From Paenibacillus marchantiophytorum (GTDB lineage Bacteria; Bacillota; Bacilli; Paenibacillales; NBRC-103111), in the NCBI RefSeq assembly GCF_014640555.1, contig NZ_BMHE01000034.1, positions 19,953-83,952 on the forward strand: a stretch of DNA of 64,000 nucleotides. The letters are read 5' to 3'. The notes below the pieces were generated by a model. That model was not told the DNA's origin and did no database searches. It was given only the letters and a program-made list of their open reading frames with translations. Shown piece by piece: positions 49,588-57,565 of this stretch. How positions within the stretch are numbered: position 1 is the stretch's first letter; each line of letters begins with the position of its first letter. Position numbers and translations under genes: made by a program.

Positions 49588-50262
49588 CTAGTTTTGTCCT
49601 TTTCGTGTCATTCCGTGTTTGATGGCGAAGCCTGTGAGCTGTACGCGATTATCTAGTCCCAGTTTCACGAGAATATTTTTCATATGATTTTTGACGGTAT
49701 GTTCCGATATCAGAAGCTTCTCCGCGATTTGCCGATTGTTATCGCCCTCTGCGACGTAAGTCGTAATTTCTTGTTCGCGTGAAGTTAACATGCTGGGTGT
49801 GGGGCCTTCGGTCAGCGCACTGACCGGAGCGCGGAAGCGCTGGAACAGCTTGTCCGCCATGCCGCGAGCGACCTCCGAATTATCGTCGAGCAGGGCACGG
49901 AGATAGGTTAACCACTCATCGGGATCCATATTTTTGAGCAGGTAGCCTTGAGCTCCGAATTGCAGTGCCGTAAAGAGATCAGCCACATCATCAGACACCG
50001 TGAGCATGATGATCCGGATAGCGCCATATACTTGCTTAATGCGGCGAGTGGCTTCCAAACCATCCATCGGAGACATATGGATATCCATAAGCACGACCTC
50101 CGGGGCGACTTCCCCGCACAGCAGAATAGCTTCTTCTCCGCTGCTGGCTTCCCCGACAATGTAGAAGTCCGAGACAGGCTCCAGCATACTGCGAATCGCC
50201 TTCCTGGCCAAAGGATGGTCATCGACAATGAGCACGCGGAACGGTTGATGGTTCGGTATCAT
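49588..50262 (-). CDS. NarL/LuxR-family response regulator
   Basis: 224 residues. The receiver domain has DD at 14-15 and phosphoacceptor D60 in VVLMDIHMSPMDG. The C-terminal LuxR-type HTH begins near 155 (LTSREQEITTYVAEGDNNRQIA, EHTVKNHMKNILVKLGL). It overlaps the upstream kinase gene by 4 bases, so they are a cognate pair. Targets may include the flanking ycnI-like gene or the divergent NiCoT gene; this is only positional inference. Confidence 0.93.
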   Translation of the reverse strand: MIPNHQPFRVLIVDDHPLARKAIRSMLEPVSDFYIVGEASSGEEAILLCGEVAPEVVLMDIHMSPMDGLEATRRIKQVYGAIRIIMLTVSDDVADLFTALQFGAQGYLLKNMDPDEWLTYLRALLDDNSEVARGMADKLFQRFRAPVSALTEGPTPSMLTSREQEITTYVAEGDNNRQIAEKLLISEHTVKNHMKNILVKLGLDNRVQLTGFAIKHGMTRKGQN

Positions 50263-51074
50263 AATGGCGTCCTCTCTCCCTTAACAAGCAGCGACGTGCC
50301 AGTTGCCGCCACGTTCGAATCAGCATTCTGTTGGAACTCGAAGGTGGCTTCCAGCTCAGCCGCTCGTTTTTGCATCAATTCAATGCCGTATTTTTTGCGC
50401 TTTTCCGCTTGTGATTGCAAGCCGCACCCATTGTCAGAGATGCGCAGCAGCCAGGAAGATGACGTTGTTTCTAACCTGATTGAAGCTTCTGTAGCCATCG
50501 AATGCTTGCGAATATTCGTAAACGCTTCTTGAATAATGCCAAAAAGCTGAACTTCTTCACCGGATGTGAAGCTGTCCGCTTCCAACGTGAGCTGCTCTTG
50601 AAGTTCAATGCCAGTCACCAGATGCCAATCCCTGAGGAATTTGTGGATGCGCTGCTCCAAGCTGCTCCCTTCCTCCGGAGGCGTCCGCAAGTTGAAGATA
50701 GCCTGCCTAAGCGAATTATCAATTTCAGAAACGGCAGCCTTGGCTTCCTCCAGATCACCTTGTTTCAGCTTCACATTGAGGAAAAAAAGTGTCTGAGCCA
50801 AGTCGTCATGCAGCTCTCGCGCCAGCCGTTCGCGTTCTTCATAGACCGCTCTGCGCGCTTCAACCATCGTTAATTTCTCATTGCTTCGCTCGATGCTTTG
50901 GAACATCCAGGATGCAAACAAATAAGAAAGCAGAAGCGTGATCACCGTTATGGAGAAATTCCCGGCTTCCATCGTTAAATAGTTGAGTAAAAATTCATGA
51001 CGAATATATTCAAAACCGCCAATGATGACGACGGGCACGAATATCGTAAATATTTTATAAAGACGAAGCGACAT
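50259..51074 (-). CDS. Sensor histidine kinase, HisKA_3 (NarL-partner) type
   Basis: 271 residues. Two hydrophobic segments (about 5-25 and 38-58) anchor it, with almost no external loop, so it likely senses the membrane or an intracellular signal. RERLARELHDDLAQTLFFLN carries the phosphorylated His of the HisKA_3 dimerisation domain, and the ATPase domain shows IIQEAFTNIRKHS and ISDNGCGL. It lacks any extra sensor domain. Divergent from the NiCoT gene across ~170 bases. Confidence 0.92.
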   Translation of the reverse strand: MSLRLYKIFTIFVPVVIIGGFEYIRHEFLLNYLTMEAGNFSITVITLLLSYLFASWMFQSIERSNEKLTMVEARRAVYEERERLARELHDDLAQTLFFLNVKLKQGDLEEAKAAVSEIDNSLRQAIFNLRTPPEEGSSLEQRIHKFLRDWHLVTGIELQEQLTLEADSFTSGEEVQLFGIIQEAFTNIRKHSMATEASIRLETTSSSWLLRISDNGCGLQSQAEKRKKYGIELMQKRAAELEATFEFQQNADSNVAATGTSLLVKGERTPL

Positions 51075-51181
51075 CGGCTACCAACTCCTTTTATGCTTAT
51101 AAGATTTGGAACGGACTCTATTATAACAAATAAATGTTGGATTTCTTCACAAAAAATTGCGTGAGGGACTTCTCAAATAAT

Positions 51182-51193
51182 GCACACGTGTGC
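51182..51193. promoter_or_regulatory. Perfect 12-bp palindrome, possible operator
   Basis: GCACACGTGTGC lies between the divergent kinase and NiCoT transporter genes, about 50 bases before the latter. It could be an operator for a dimeric regulator, but no family consensus is recognised. Confidence 0.3.
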
Positions 51194-51242
51194 TACATTA
51201 GATGTAAGTCGTGTTACGAACGAAGGGAATGGTGTTACATTC

Positions 51243-52268
51243 ATGTGGAAATCACTCATGCAGGAGAAGAAAAGCTGGGCTGGTTATGTGGTTTTTATCG
51301 CACTCCTACATATAATAGGGCTAATTGGTTTATACAGCGTAGCGAAGACATCGCCTGCTTTCTGGGGGATCGGTTTGCTTGCGTATACTTTAGGCATGCG
51401 GCACGCTTTTGACGTAGATCATATTGCTGCCATTGACAACACGGTACGTAAACTTGTTCAGCAGAAACGCAACCCACTGGGAGTAGGCTTTTATTTCTCG
51501 TTGGGTCATTCGTCGGTTGTGTTCATCATGGCGATCGTAACAGCATTCTCTGTACAGTGGGCAGCACGGGAGCTTCCTTGGCTGCAGCGTTTCGGAGGCG
51601 TGATTGGAGCTTCGGTTTCCGGGCTGTTCCTTGTCCTCATCGGTATCTTAAATTTAATAATTCTGATCAGCTTGTATAAAATGTTCCTCAAGTTTCGCGG
51701 CAGTCCTGCTGACGACAAGGAATTCGAAGAGCTTTTGGAGTCCCGAGGCTTCATTACCCGCATGATTAAACCGCTCTTTTCCTTCATCGGCAAAAGCTGG
51801 CATGTTTACCCCCTAGGCTTTCTATTCGGTTTGGGTTTCGATACCGCCAGTGAAATCGCGCTGCTCGCGATCTCAGCTCACGCGGCGCAAGACGCCATCC
51901 CATTCATTGGCGTTATCTCGCTGCCTCTCTTGTTCGCTGCGGGCATGAGCCTCTTCGATACAGCGGACGGCATGTTCATGACCAAAGCCTACAAGTGGGC
52001 ATTTCACACGCCTGTACGCAAGCTGTATTACAATTTAACGGTGACAGCCTTGGCGGTTGTTGCTGCATTGATTATTGGTGTTATTGAGCTTGGACAGGTT
52101 CTCTCCGAAGAGTTCGGTATGGAGGGGACTTTCTGGACCTGGCTGCAGGATATTGATTTCGGTACGCTGGGCTATATCCTGGTTGCCTTGTTCATCGTGG
52201 CGTGGATTATCTCCGTCGCGGTGTGGAAAGGGATGAAGATTGAAGAACGATGGCGTGCCAAAGTATGA
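51243..52268 (+). CDS. NiCoT-family nickel/cobalt transporter (HoxN/NixA-like)
   Basis: 341 residues, eight membrane helices. RHAFDVDHIAAIDNT is the NiCoT signature in helix 2; LGFDTASEIALLAISA and GMSLFDTADGMFM are the other conserved metal-pathway motifs. It takes up Ni2+ and/or Co2+. The ATG at 51243 has only a weak ribosome binding site (GGAATGG too close or GAAGGGA too far), so the start is uncertain; an upstream ATG at 51180 would add 21 residues. The terminator at 52277 follows at once. Confidence 0.92.
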   Translation: MWKSLMQEKKSWAGYVVFIALLHIIGLIGLYSVAKTSPAFWGIGLLAYTLGMRHAFDVDHIAAIDNTVRKLVQQKRNPLGVGFYFSLGHSSVVFIMAIVTAFSVQWAARELPWLQRFGGVIGASVSGLFLVLIGILNLIILISLYKMFLKFRGSPADDKEFEELLESRGFITRMIKPLFSFIGKSWHVYPLGFLFGLGFDTASEIALLAISAHAAQDAIPFIGVISLPLLFAAGMSLFDTADGMFMTKAYKWAFHTPVRKLYYNLTVTALAVVAALIIGVIELGQVLSEEFGMEGTFWTWLQDIDFGTLGYILVALFIVAWIISVAVWKGMKIEERWRAKV

Positions 52269-52276
52269 CGCCTGAC

Positions 52277-52311
52277 AGCGGCCCCGGAACATCTGGGGCT
52301 GCCTTTTTTTG
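52277..52311 (+). terminator. Intrinsic terminator after the NiCoT gene
   Basis: AGCGGCCCC pairs with GGGGCTGCC (one wobble) and is followed by seven T. Confidence 0.88.
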
Positions 52312-52433
52312 TTATGGTGAACAATGGAATATGAATTTTTTTTAAAGGTTATCCTAGAAAAAAGGATTTTGCCGAAATACGTTGAATGTAGTCTGTCTGA
52401 TAATAGAACCTTTTAAGAGAAAGTAGGACTTAT

Positions 52434-53207
52434 ATGATTGAGTTTAAACATCTATCCAAGGTATATCCTAACGGAACGATTGGATTGGACGACATTAATC
52501 TGACGATTCATCCAGGAGAATTCGTTGTTATTGTTGGTTTATCAGGAGCGGGGAAATCTACCCTATTACGTTCAATTAATCGATTGCATGAAACAACAGG
52601 CGGCGAAATATTGATCGATGGCAGATCCATTACGAAGGCGAACGGTGCTGGATTGCGTCGAATGCGCAGAGACATCGGCATGATTTTCCAAACCTTCAAT
52701 CTCGTTAAGCGCTCAACAGTTATTCGCAACGTCCTTTCCGGCCGCGTTGGTTATCATTCCACGCTGCGTACGATATTCGGGTTGTTTCCCAAAGCAGATA
52801 TCGAACTTTCCCTGAAAGCACTGGAACGTGTCAATATTCGGGAGAAAGCTTATTCACGCGCCGATGAATTGTCCGGTGGTCAACAACAGCGTGTGTCGAT
52901 CGCTCGAGCTTTGGCACAAGAGGCCAAAATCATTTTGGCGGATGAGCCGGTAGCTTCATTGGATCCTTTGACGACAAGACAAGTTATGGACGACTTGAAA
53001 CGGATCAACAAGGATCTCGGCATCACAACGGTCGTTAATCTTCACTTTATCGATCTGGCTCGTGAATATGCCACACGGATTATTGGTCTGCGTGCCGGTA
53101 AAGTCGTGTATGACGGACCGGTTTCGGAAGCGACAGACGATGTCTTCTCCGAGATTTATGGCCGCGCCATTAAGAAAGACGAGCTGTTGGGGGTGCAGGA
53201 GGGATGA
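52434..53207 (+). CDS. phnC: Phosphonate-type ABC transporter ATP-binding protein
   Basis: 257 residues. IEFKHLSKVYPNGTIGLDDINL is the PhnC start; Walker A is GLSGAGKS, signature LSGGQQQR and Walker B IILADEPVASLD. It energises uptake of phosphonate, phosphite or similar organophosphorus compounds with PhnE and PhnD. Its stop overlaps the phnE start by 4 bases. No C-P lyase genes are nearby, so the substrate could be phosphonate, phosphite or another oxyanion. Confidence 0.93.
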   Translation: MIEFKHLSKVYPNGTIGLDDINLTIHPGEFVVIVGLSGAGKSTLLRSINRLHETTGGEILIDGRSITKANGAGLRRMRRDIGMIFQTFNLVKRSTVIRNVLSGRVGYHSTLRTIFGLFPKADIELSLKALERVNIREKAYSRADELSGGQQQRVSIARALAQEAKIILADEPVASLDPLTTRQVMDDLKRINKDLGITTVVNLHFIDLAREYATRIIGLRAGKVVYDGPVSEATDDVFSEIYGRAIKKDELLGVQEG

Positions 53208-54796
53208 GTGTAACGTCCGTCAAGAAATCAGCGACCGTTAAGAAACCTCCTCGTACCAAGTTGTATCTCATTATCCTCATCATGGTTTTTTTCCTGATTG
53301 GGAGTATTTATCAAACGGATGCGACACTGAGCAAGCTCGTATCAGGTGCACCGGAAATTCTCAAATTCATTGGAGAAATGTTCCCGCCAGATTGGCTGTT
53401 TTTCGCTGATATCTGGAAACCGATGGCGCAAACGATTCAAATGTCGATTATCGGAACAGCGATCGGTGCCTTATTTGCCTATCCCATGGCTTTGCTGGCT
53501 GCCCGCAATGTGACGACTTCTCCCTGGTTGTACTATCCAGCCCGATTCATCTTGAATTTTGCCCGTACGATTCCAGATTTGTTATACGCGGCTTTGTTCG
53601 CGGTACTGGTAGGTTTTAGTGCAACGGCTGGTACACTGGCCTTGATCTTCTTTACATTCGGAATCTTGTCCAAATTGTCTTATGAATCAACGGAAGCGAT
53701 TGACCCAGGACCTCTTGAGGCTATGACCGCTGTAGGCGCGAATAAACTCAAGCTGATTCGATTCGGGGTTATTCCACAAGTCGCACCCACGTATCTCGCC
53801 CACTTATTGTATACCTTTGAAGTCAGCATTCGTGCTTCAGCCATTTTAGGCTTGGTAGGTGCCGGTGGGATCGGCTTGCTGCTCAAAAATACGCTGGATC
53901 TATTCCGCTACGATCAATCCTGCGCGATTGTTATTTATACCTTAATCGTTGTCGTTATTATCGACCTGGTTAGTACGCGTTTCCGTGCATATTTGCTAAA
54001 AGGAAGCGCTAAGCCGATGTCCGAGTCACGTGCTCGCACGTACAAAACGATCGGATGGATTGCGCTTATCGGCCTGATCGTCTGGTCCGTAACAGGACTT
54101 GAACTGACGGGCTTCCAGCCGACAACTTGGATCTTGACGAAAGCGATGATCAGTGGATTATTTCATCCCGATTGGGCGTACGTGTACATCCCGGAAGGTG
54201 AGGATTTACTTCGCTCCTTGCTTGAAACGCTATCGATCTCGTATCTGGGCAACTTTGTTTCAGCCTTCGTTTGTCTGCCGTTCGCCTTCTGGGCAGCCGC
54301 GAATATGAGTCGTTTCCGTGCGGTATCGGGATCAGGGAAATTCTTCTTGAGCGTAGTTCGTACGATACCAGAAATTATTATGGCTCTGATCTTCATTAAA
54401 GCTGTTGGACCTAATGCCTACGCTGGGGTTATGGCCTTGGGTCTCCACTCCGTGGGGATGCTAGGCAAGCTGTATGCAGAGGCCATTGAGAATATGGACA
54501 TGGGGCCGTCCGAGGCGATGACCGCCGTTGGGGCCAACATCTGGCAGCGAATGGCTTATGCAGTCATCCCACAGGTCATTCCTGATTTTATTTCGTATAC
54601 GTTGTACCGTTTCGAGATTAACGTCCGGTCGGCTACTTTGCTCGGTGTTATCGGTGCCGGCGGTATCGGTACACCGCTGATCTTTGCCCTGAATGCGCGG
54701 CAGTGGCCGCGTGTAGGGATTATTCTGATCGGTATTATTGTTACCGTATCGATTATCGATTACATTTCGGGCTCACTTCGCAAACGAATTGTGTGA
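53204..54796 (+). CDS. phnE: Phosphonate-type ABC permease, two PhnE domains fused
   Basis: 530 residues, twice the usual ~265. The EAA loop that contacts the ATPase occurs twice, EAMTAVGANKLKLIRFGVIPQ at about 167-187 and EAMTAVGANIWQRMAYAVIPQ at about 437-457, each followed by SIRAS/NVRSAT and LGLVGAGGIG/LGVIGAGGIG. So two permeases normally encoded as PhnE1 and PhnE2 are one polypeptide here. The N-terminus has a Lys-rich cytoplasmic stretch before the first helix. Confidence 0.95.
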   Translation: MSVTSVKKSATVKKPPRTKLYLIILIMVFFLIGSIYQTDATLSKLVSGAPEILKFIGEMFPPDWLFFADIWKPMAQTIQMSIIGTAIGALFAYPMALLAARNVTTSPWLYYPARFILNFARTIPDLLYAALFAVLVGFSATAGTLALIFFTFGILSKLSYESTEAIDPGPLEAMTAVGANKLKLIRFGVIPQVAPTYLAHLLYTFEVSIRASAILGLVGAGGIGLLLKNTLDLFRYDQSCAIVIYTLIVVVIIDLVSTRFRAYLLKGSAKPMSESRARTYKTIGWIALIGLIVWSVTGLELTGFQPTTWILTKAMISGLFHPDWAYVYIPEGEDLLRSLLETLSISYLGNFVSAFVCLPFAFWAAANMSRFRAVSGSGKFFLSVVRTIPEIIMALIFIKAVGPNAYAGVMALGLHSVGMLGKLYAEAIENMDMGPSEAMTAVGANIWQRMAYAVIPQVIPDFISYTLYRFEINVRSATLLGVIGAGGIGTPLIFALNARQWPRVGIILIGIIVTVSIIDYISGSLRKRIV

Positions 54797-54805
54797 CATA
54801 ATGAC

Positions 54806-54840
54806 CTCAGGCTGTCGAGAAATTCTCGGCAGCCTTTATT
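54806..54840 (+). terminator. Intrinsic terminator after phnE
   Basis: AGGCTGTCGAGAA pairs with TTCTCGGCAGCCT (one G-T pair) in a near-perfect stem, followed by TTTATTTAT. Confidence 0.85.
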
Positions 54841-54895
54841 TATGTGAATAAGATAGCTGAACGTGTGTATTTGTTCGAATGGCTGCTGTTTTGGA

Positions 54896-55172
54896 GTGAT
54901 CGAGGAGTTACCCAGTTGCTTCGCGCGAAAATAAGGGAACTACAGGGCGCTATTCTAGCAAAAAGTGCCACTATAGCTAGGTTAAGGGAACTACAGTACA
55001 CTATTTTGCTGTTTAATGGGAAATTCAGCGCTTTTCGAGGAAATAAGACCCTGTAGTTCCGCTATAGTTTTAGTATCCTTGATATTTGCCTAAATAGAGC
55101 CCTATAGTTCCCTCCAAAGGATTCTGTCGCGTTTATATAGCTTATCTCTCAGAGCGACGTAGCCGTTTTTCT
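54896..55172 (+). repeat. Family B repeat, copy 2
   Basis: This copy corresponds to 30702-30980 throughout. Arms: GGGAACTACAG at 54935, GGGAACTACAG at 54986, CTGTAGTTCC at 55052 and CTATAGTTCCC at 55102, with spacings 51/66/50. It fills most of the gap between phnE and the small minus-strand gene before phnD, which are otherwise expected to be near each other. Confidence 0.9.
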
Positions 55173-55283
55173 CACTTAAATAGTCCATGTTCGACAGTGC
55201 TGTGTGCCATTCTGCTGAGCTGTATGGCGTCGCATTAGCCTTGGCTTCTGCACCTCTCAGCCGAGCCCGCGCATCGTCCAAGC

Positions 55284-55535
55284 TCAGCGCTGTACTCTGC
55301 CGCTGCTGCCTAGATACTGCGATGCGTCATTCTCTACAGGTATTAGCGGCATTGGCGTCGACGAGCTTGCAGGCTCCAACACTTCGATTTGTTCGATAAG
55401 TTCTATCGGAATTAATACATTGCTTATTTTCAATAGTTGAAATTGTTCATGATAGTGCGTAATGATACCTTTGATATCATCTTTTCCGCATCGGATGGAG
55501 ACCATGGATCGTTGGCTGATTAACATTTCGAACAT
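55284..55535 (-). CDS. Small protein, possibly DUF2642 (YuzF-like)
   Basis: 83 residues, with GAGGTG 8 bases before the ATG. MLISQRSMVSIRCGKDDIKGIITHYHEQFQLLK resembles the small beta-barrel DUF2642 proteins of spore-formers (for example YuzF), in which a residue span like RGIITHVHEDHLVL is typical. The C-terminal part ASSSTPMPLIPVENDASQYLG is low complexity. It is encoded in the same direction as phnD's strand but read away from it and is probably independent. Family assignment is tentative. Confidence 0.6.
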   Translation of the reverse strand: MFEMLISQRSMVSIRCGKDDIKGIITHYHEQFQLLKISNVLIPIELIEQIEVLEPASSSTPMPLIPVENDASQYLGSSGRVQR

Positions 55536-55623
55536 TCAATTTCACCTCACTGTGGGTTATGACACGTCCAAGACATGCCACATTCATAGTATGCATGGGG
55601 AAAGCAGAGTAGTCGGGAAATGG

Positions 55624-55660
55624 CAAAAAAACCTCAACTCGTAAGAGTTGAGGTTTTTTG
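55624..55660. terminator. Bidirectional terminator downstream of phnD
   Basis: ACCTCAACTC-gtaa-GAGTTGAGGT is a perfect 10-bp stem between A- and T-runs. It lies 10 bases after the phnD stop (minus strand). Confidence 0.88.
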
Positions 55661-55670
55661 TCAAAATGGC

Positions 55671-56648
55671 TTATTTCAAGCCCATTTCTTTGTTTACGCT
55701 ACGAACGATGTCGAATTTGGAATCATCAGTAGCCACATACCCTTTGTGGGAGTATACGTCAAAGATAACTTTTTGACCTTCAGGATCGTTGCCGATCGCG
55801 ATGAAAGCATCGGTGATTTTCTTTTTCCAAGCGGCATCCATATCGGAACGAACAGCGATCGTATCATTTGGGATTTTATCAGAGAAGCTAAGTACGCGAG
55901 TTTGTTTGAATACATCCGGGTAATCTTTCAGCATGTTCGTACGAATATCTTGGAAGACACCAACTGCATCGACTTGACCGTTGAGAAGAGCGATAACGGC
56001 TTTATCATGACCTTGGAACTGAACACCAGTTACGTCTTTCACTGGATCAACGCCGGCTTTTTTCAGAACAAAACCTGGGTATACGTAACCAGCCGCGGAT
56101 GTAACACCTTGCCAGCCCATTTTTTTGCCTTTCAAGTCAGCAACGGTTTTGATTGGTGAATCGGCTTTCACTAGAATTTCGGATTTGTAGAAATCTACAA
56201 GGTCTTTCGTAGGTTGGCCTGTTGCATCGTCAACACCCAAACGTGTTGCTTGAGCAATCAAGTCAGCCGCTTTGCGGTTGTCATGAGCAACAACATAGTT
56301 GCTTGGCGGCAAGAAGCCGATGTCAACTTGTTTGGAAGCCATAGCTTCGATTACAACGTTATAGTCCGTGGAAACGGAAACTTTAACTGGGATACCCAGT
56401 TTATCTTGCAGCAATTTCTCAAGCGGTTTTGCTTTTGCTTCTAATGTTTCGGCATTTTGGGAAGGAACGAACTGTACTTTAAGTTCTTTTGGTACAAAAC
56501 CAGCAGCAGCCGGAGTAGCTGAAGCAGCTGTAGACGCTTTAGGCGTTGCAGACGCAGATGGTTTTGTCTCCTCTTTCTTTGCGCATCCTGCAAGAGCAGT
56601 AGCAGCAACAATCATGGACAAACTGATAACGGTAAATTTTTTCATCAT
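55671..56648 (-). CDS. phnD: Phosphonate/phosphite-type ABC substrate-binding lipoprotein
   Basis: 325 residues. The signal MIVAATALAGCAKKEE gives lipobox LAGC. LKVQFVPSQNAETLEAKAKPL and VIEAMASKQVDIGFLPPSNYVVAH follow the PhnD/PtxB/ThiY-like fold of the periplasmic binding superfamily. A Ser/Ala/Lys/Thr-rich linker precedes the domain. It would supply substrate to PhnCE but is convergent to phnCE on the other strand, unlike the usual phnDCE order. Family B repeat and a small gene lie between, which suggests rearrangement. Confidence 0.88.
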   Translation of the reverse strand: MMKKFTVISLSMIVAATALAGCAKKEETKPSASATPKASTAASATPAAAGFVPKELKVQFVPSQNAETLEAKAKPLEKLLQDKLGIPVKVSVSTDYNVVIEAMASKQVDIGFLPPSNYVVAHDNRKAADLIAQATRLGVDDATGQPTKDLVDFYKSEILVKADSPIKTVADLKGKKMGWQGVTSAAGYVYPGFVLKKAGVDPVKDVTGVQFQGHDKAVIALLNGQVDAVGVFQDIRTNMLKDYPDVFKQTRVLSFSDKIPNDTIAVRSDMDAAWKKKITDAFIAIGNDPEGQKVIFDVYSHKGYVATDDSKFDIVRSVNKEMGLK

Positions 56649-56795
56649 CTCTTTTTGACCTCCGTTTAAATAATTAATTTTACATATCTTGTACTATAAC
56701 ATTAACATAAAAGATATGGAAGATAGTGTGAAGTATTTGTTAAACTGACAAGTGCTATGTATTGGTTTACAATTTTCTGGAATGAGGTGATCGTC

Positions 56796-57491
56796 ATCGC
56801 AGGTTTATTTGTCTTGTCGATGGATACTGTAGAGGGGCAGCCAGTCGAAGAACTTTTGGATTTGGTAGCGGAGGAAAAAAGAACAAGGCTGCGAAGATTT
56901 CACCGCCGGGAGGACTTGCTGCGCGGGTTGTGGGCAGAGTTGCTGCTGCGAAGCTTAATAATAGAAGAAGTCAGGCTTCCTAACGCTGAAATTGTGTTTG
57001 AATTCGGCCCTAATGGGAAACCACGGCTTAGCGGCGCGGACCACTTTCATTTTAATATCTCACACTCAGGAAACTGGGTTGCTTGTATCGTAGATAATCA
57101 GCCTGTCGGTGTAGATGTGGAGCAGATACAAGCCTACGATGAAGCATTAACGCGCTCTTTGTTTGCAGAGGAGGAATATCGCTACATCACAGAGTCAGAT
57201 GACCCAGAAAGCAGGCAGTTCCGCTTTTATCAAATATGGACGGCCAAAGAAAGCTATATCAAAGCGATAGGTACTGGTTTAAGCCTGCCATTACATTCGT
57301 TTTCCTTGATCACGCCAGAGGGTGTGGAGGGGGTTAAACGCATCCAAGATGAGGATTGGCTACTTCAATCGTACCCATTAGATCCGGCGTACAGTTTAAT
57401 GTCTTGTTCAAAATCAGCCAGAACTTGGGAATCCCTCCAGAGGATGCAGCCGCAAGCAATAATCAACCGAGTAAGGTCTGTCCCTAGTTGA
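56796..57491 (+). CDS. Sfp-type 4'-phosphopantetheinyl transferase
   Basis: 231 residues if translation starts at ATC 56796. GAGGTGA ends 5 bases before that ATC, and the resulting N-terminus AGLFVLSMD aligns with the family start (as in Sfp). An in-frame ATG at 56757 lacks a ribosome binding site and adds a hydrophobic, unaligned stretch; GTG at 56787 is another option. RRFHRREDLLRGLWAELLLR, HFNISHSGNWV, GVDVEQI and IWTAKESYIKAIGTGL carry the Mg2+ and CoA-binding residues. It loads carrier proteins of NRPS/PKS systems, most likely of a siderophore here, but no NRPS gene is in the window. Confidence 0.92.
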   Translation: MAGLFVLSMDTVEGQPVEELLDLVAEEKRTRLRRFHRREDLLRGLWAELLLRSLIIEEVRLPNAEIVFEFGPNGKPRLSGADHFHFNISHSGNWVACIVDNQPVGVDVEQIQAYDEALTRSLFAEEEYRYITESDDPESRQFRFYQIWTAKESYIKAIGTGLSLPLHSFSLITPEGVEGVKRIQDEDWLLQSYPLDPAYSLMSCSKSARTWESLQRMQPQAIINRVRSVPS

Positions 57492-57524
57492 CAGGCCTTA
57501 TTCTCTTGTGCTAAGTTCAAAAGT

Positions 57525-57543
57525 GATAATGATTATCATTTTC
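57525..57543. promoter_or_regulatory. Fur box before the AraC-BtuF regulator
   Basis: GATAATGATTATCATTTTC contains the perfect Fur core GATAATGATTATC. It is 23 bases before the TTG start of the regulator. Confidence 0.9.
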
Positions 57544-57565
57544 ATGAATGAGGGAGTTGTTTGAA

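Noticed and set aside
56690..56710. Possible PhoP box (TATAACATTAACAT) before phnD
   Set aside because: The two TTAACA-like pieces are 7 bases apart, not the ~11-base period of PhoP repeats, and the region is simply AT-rich.
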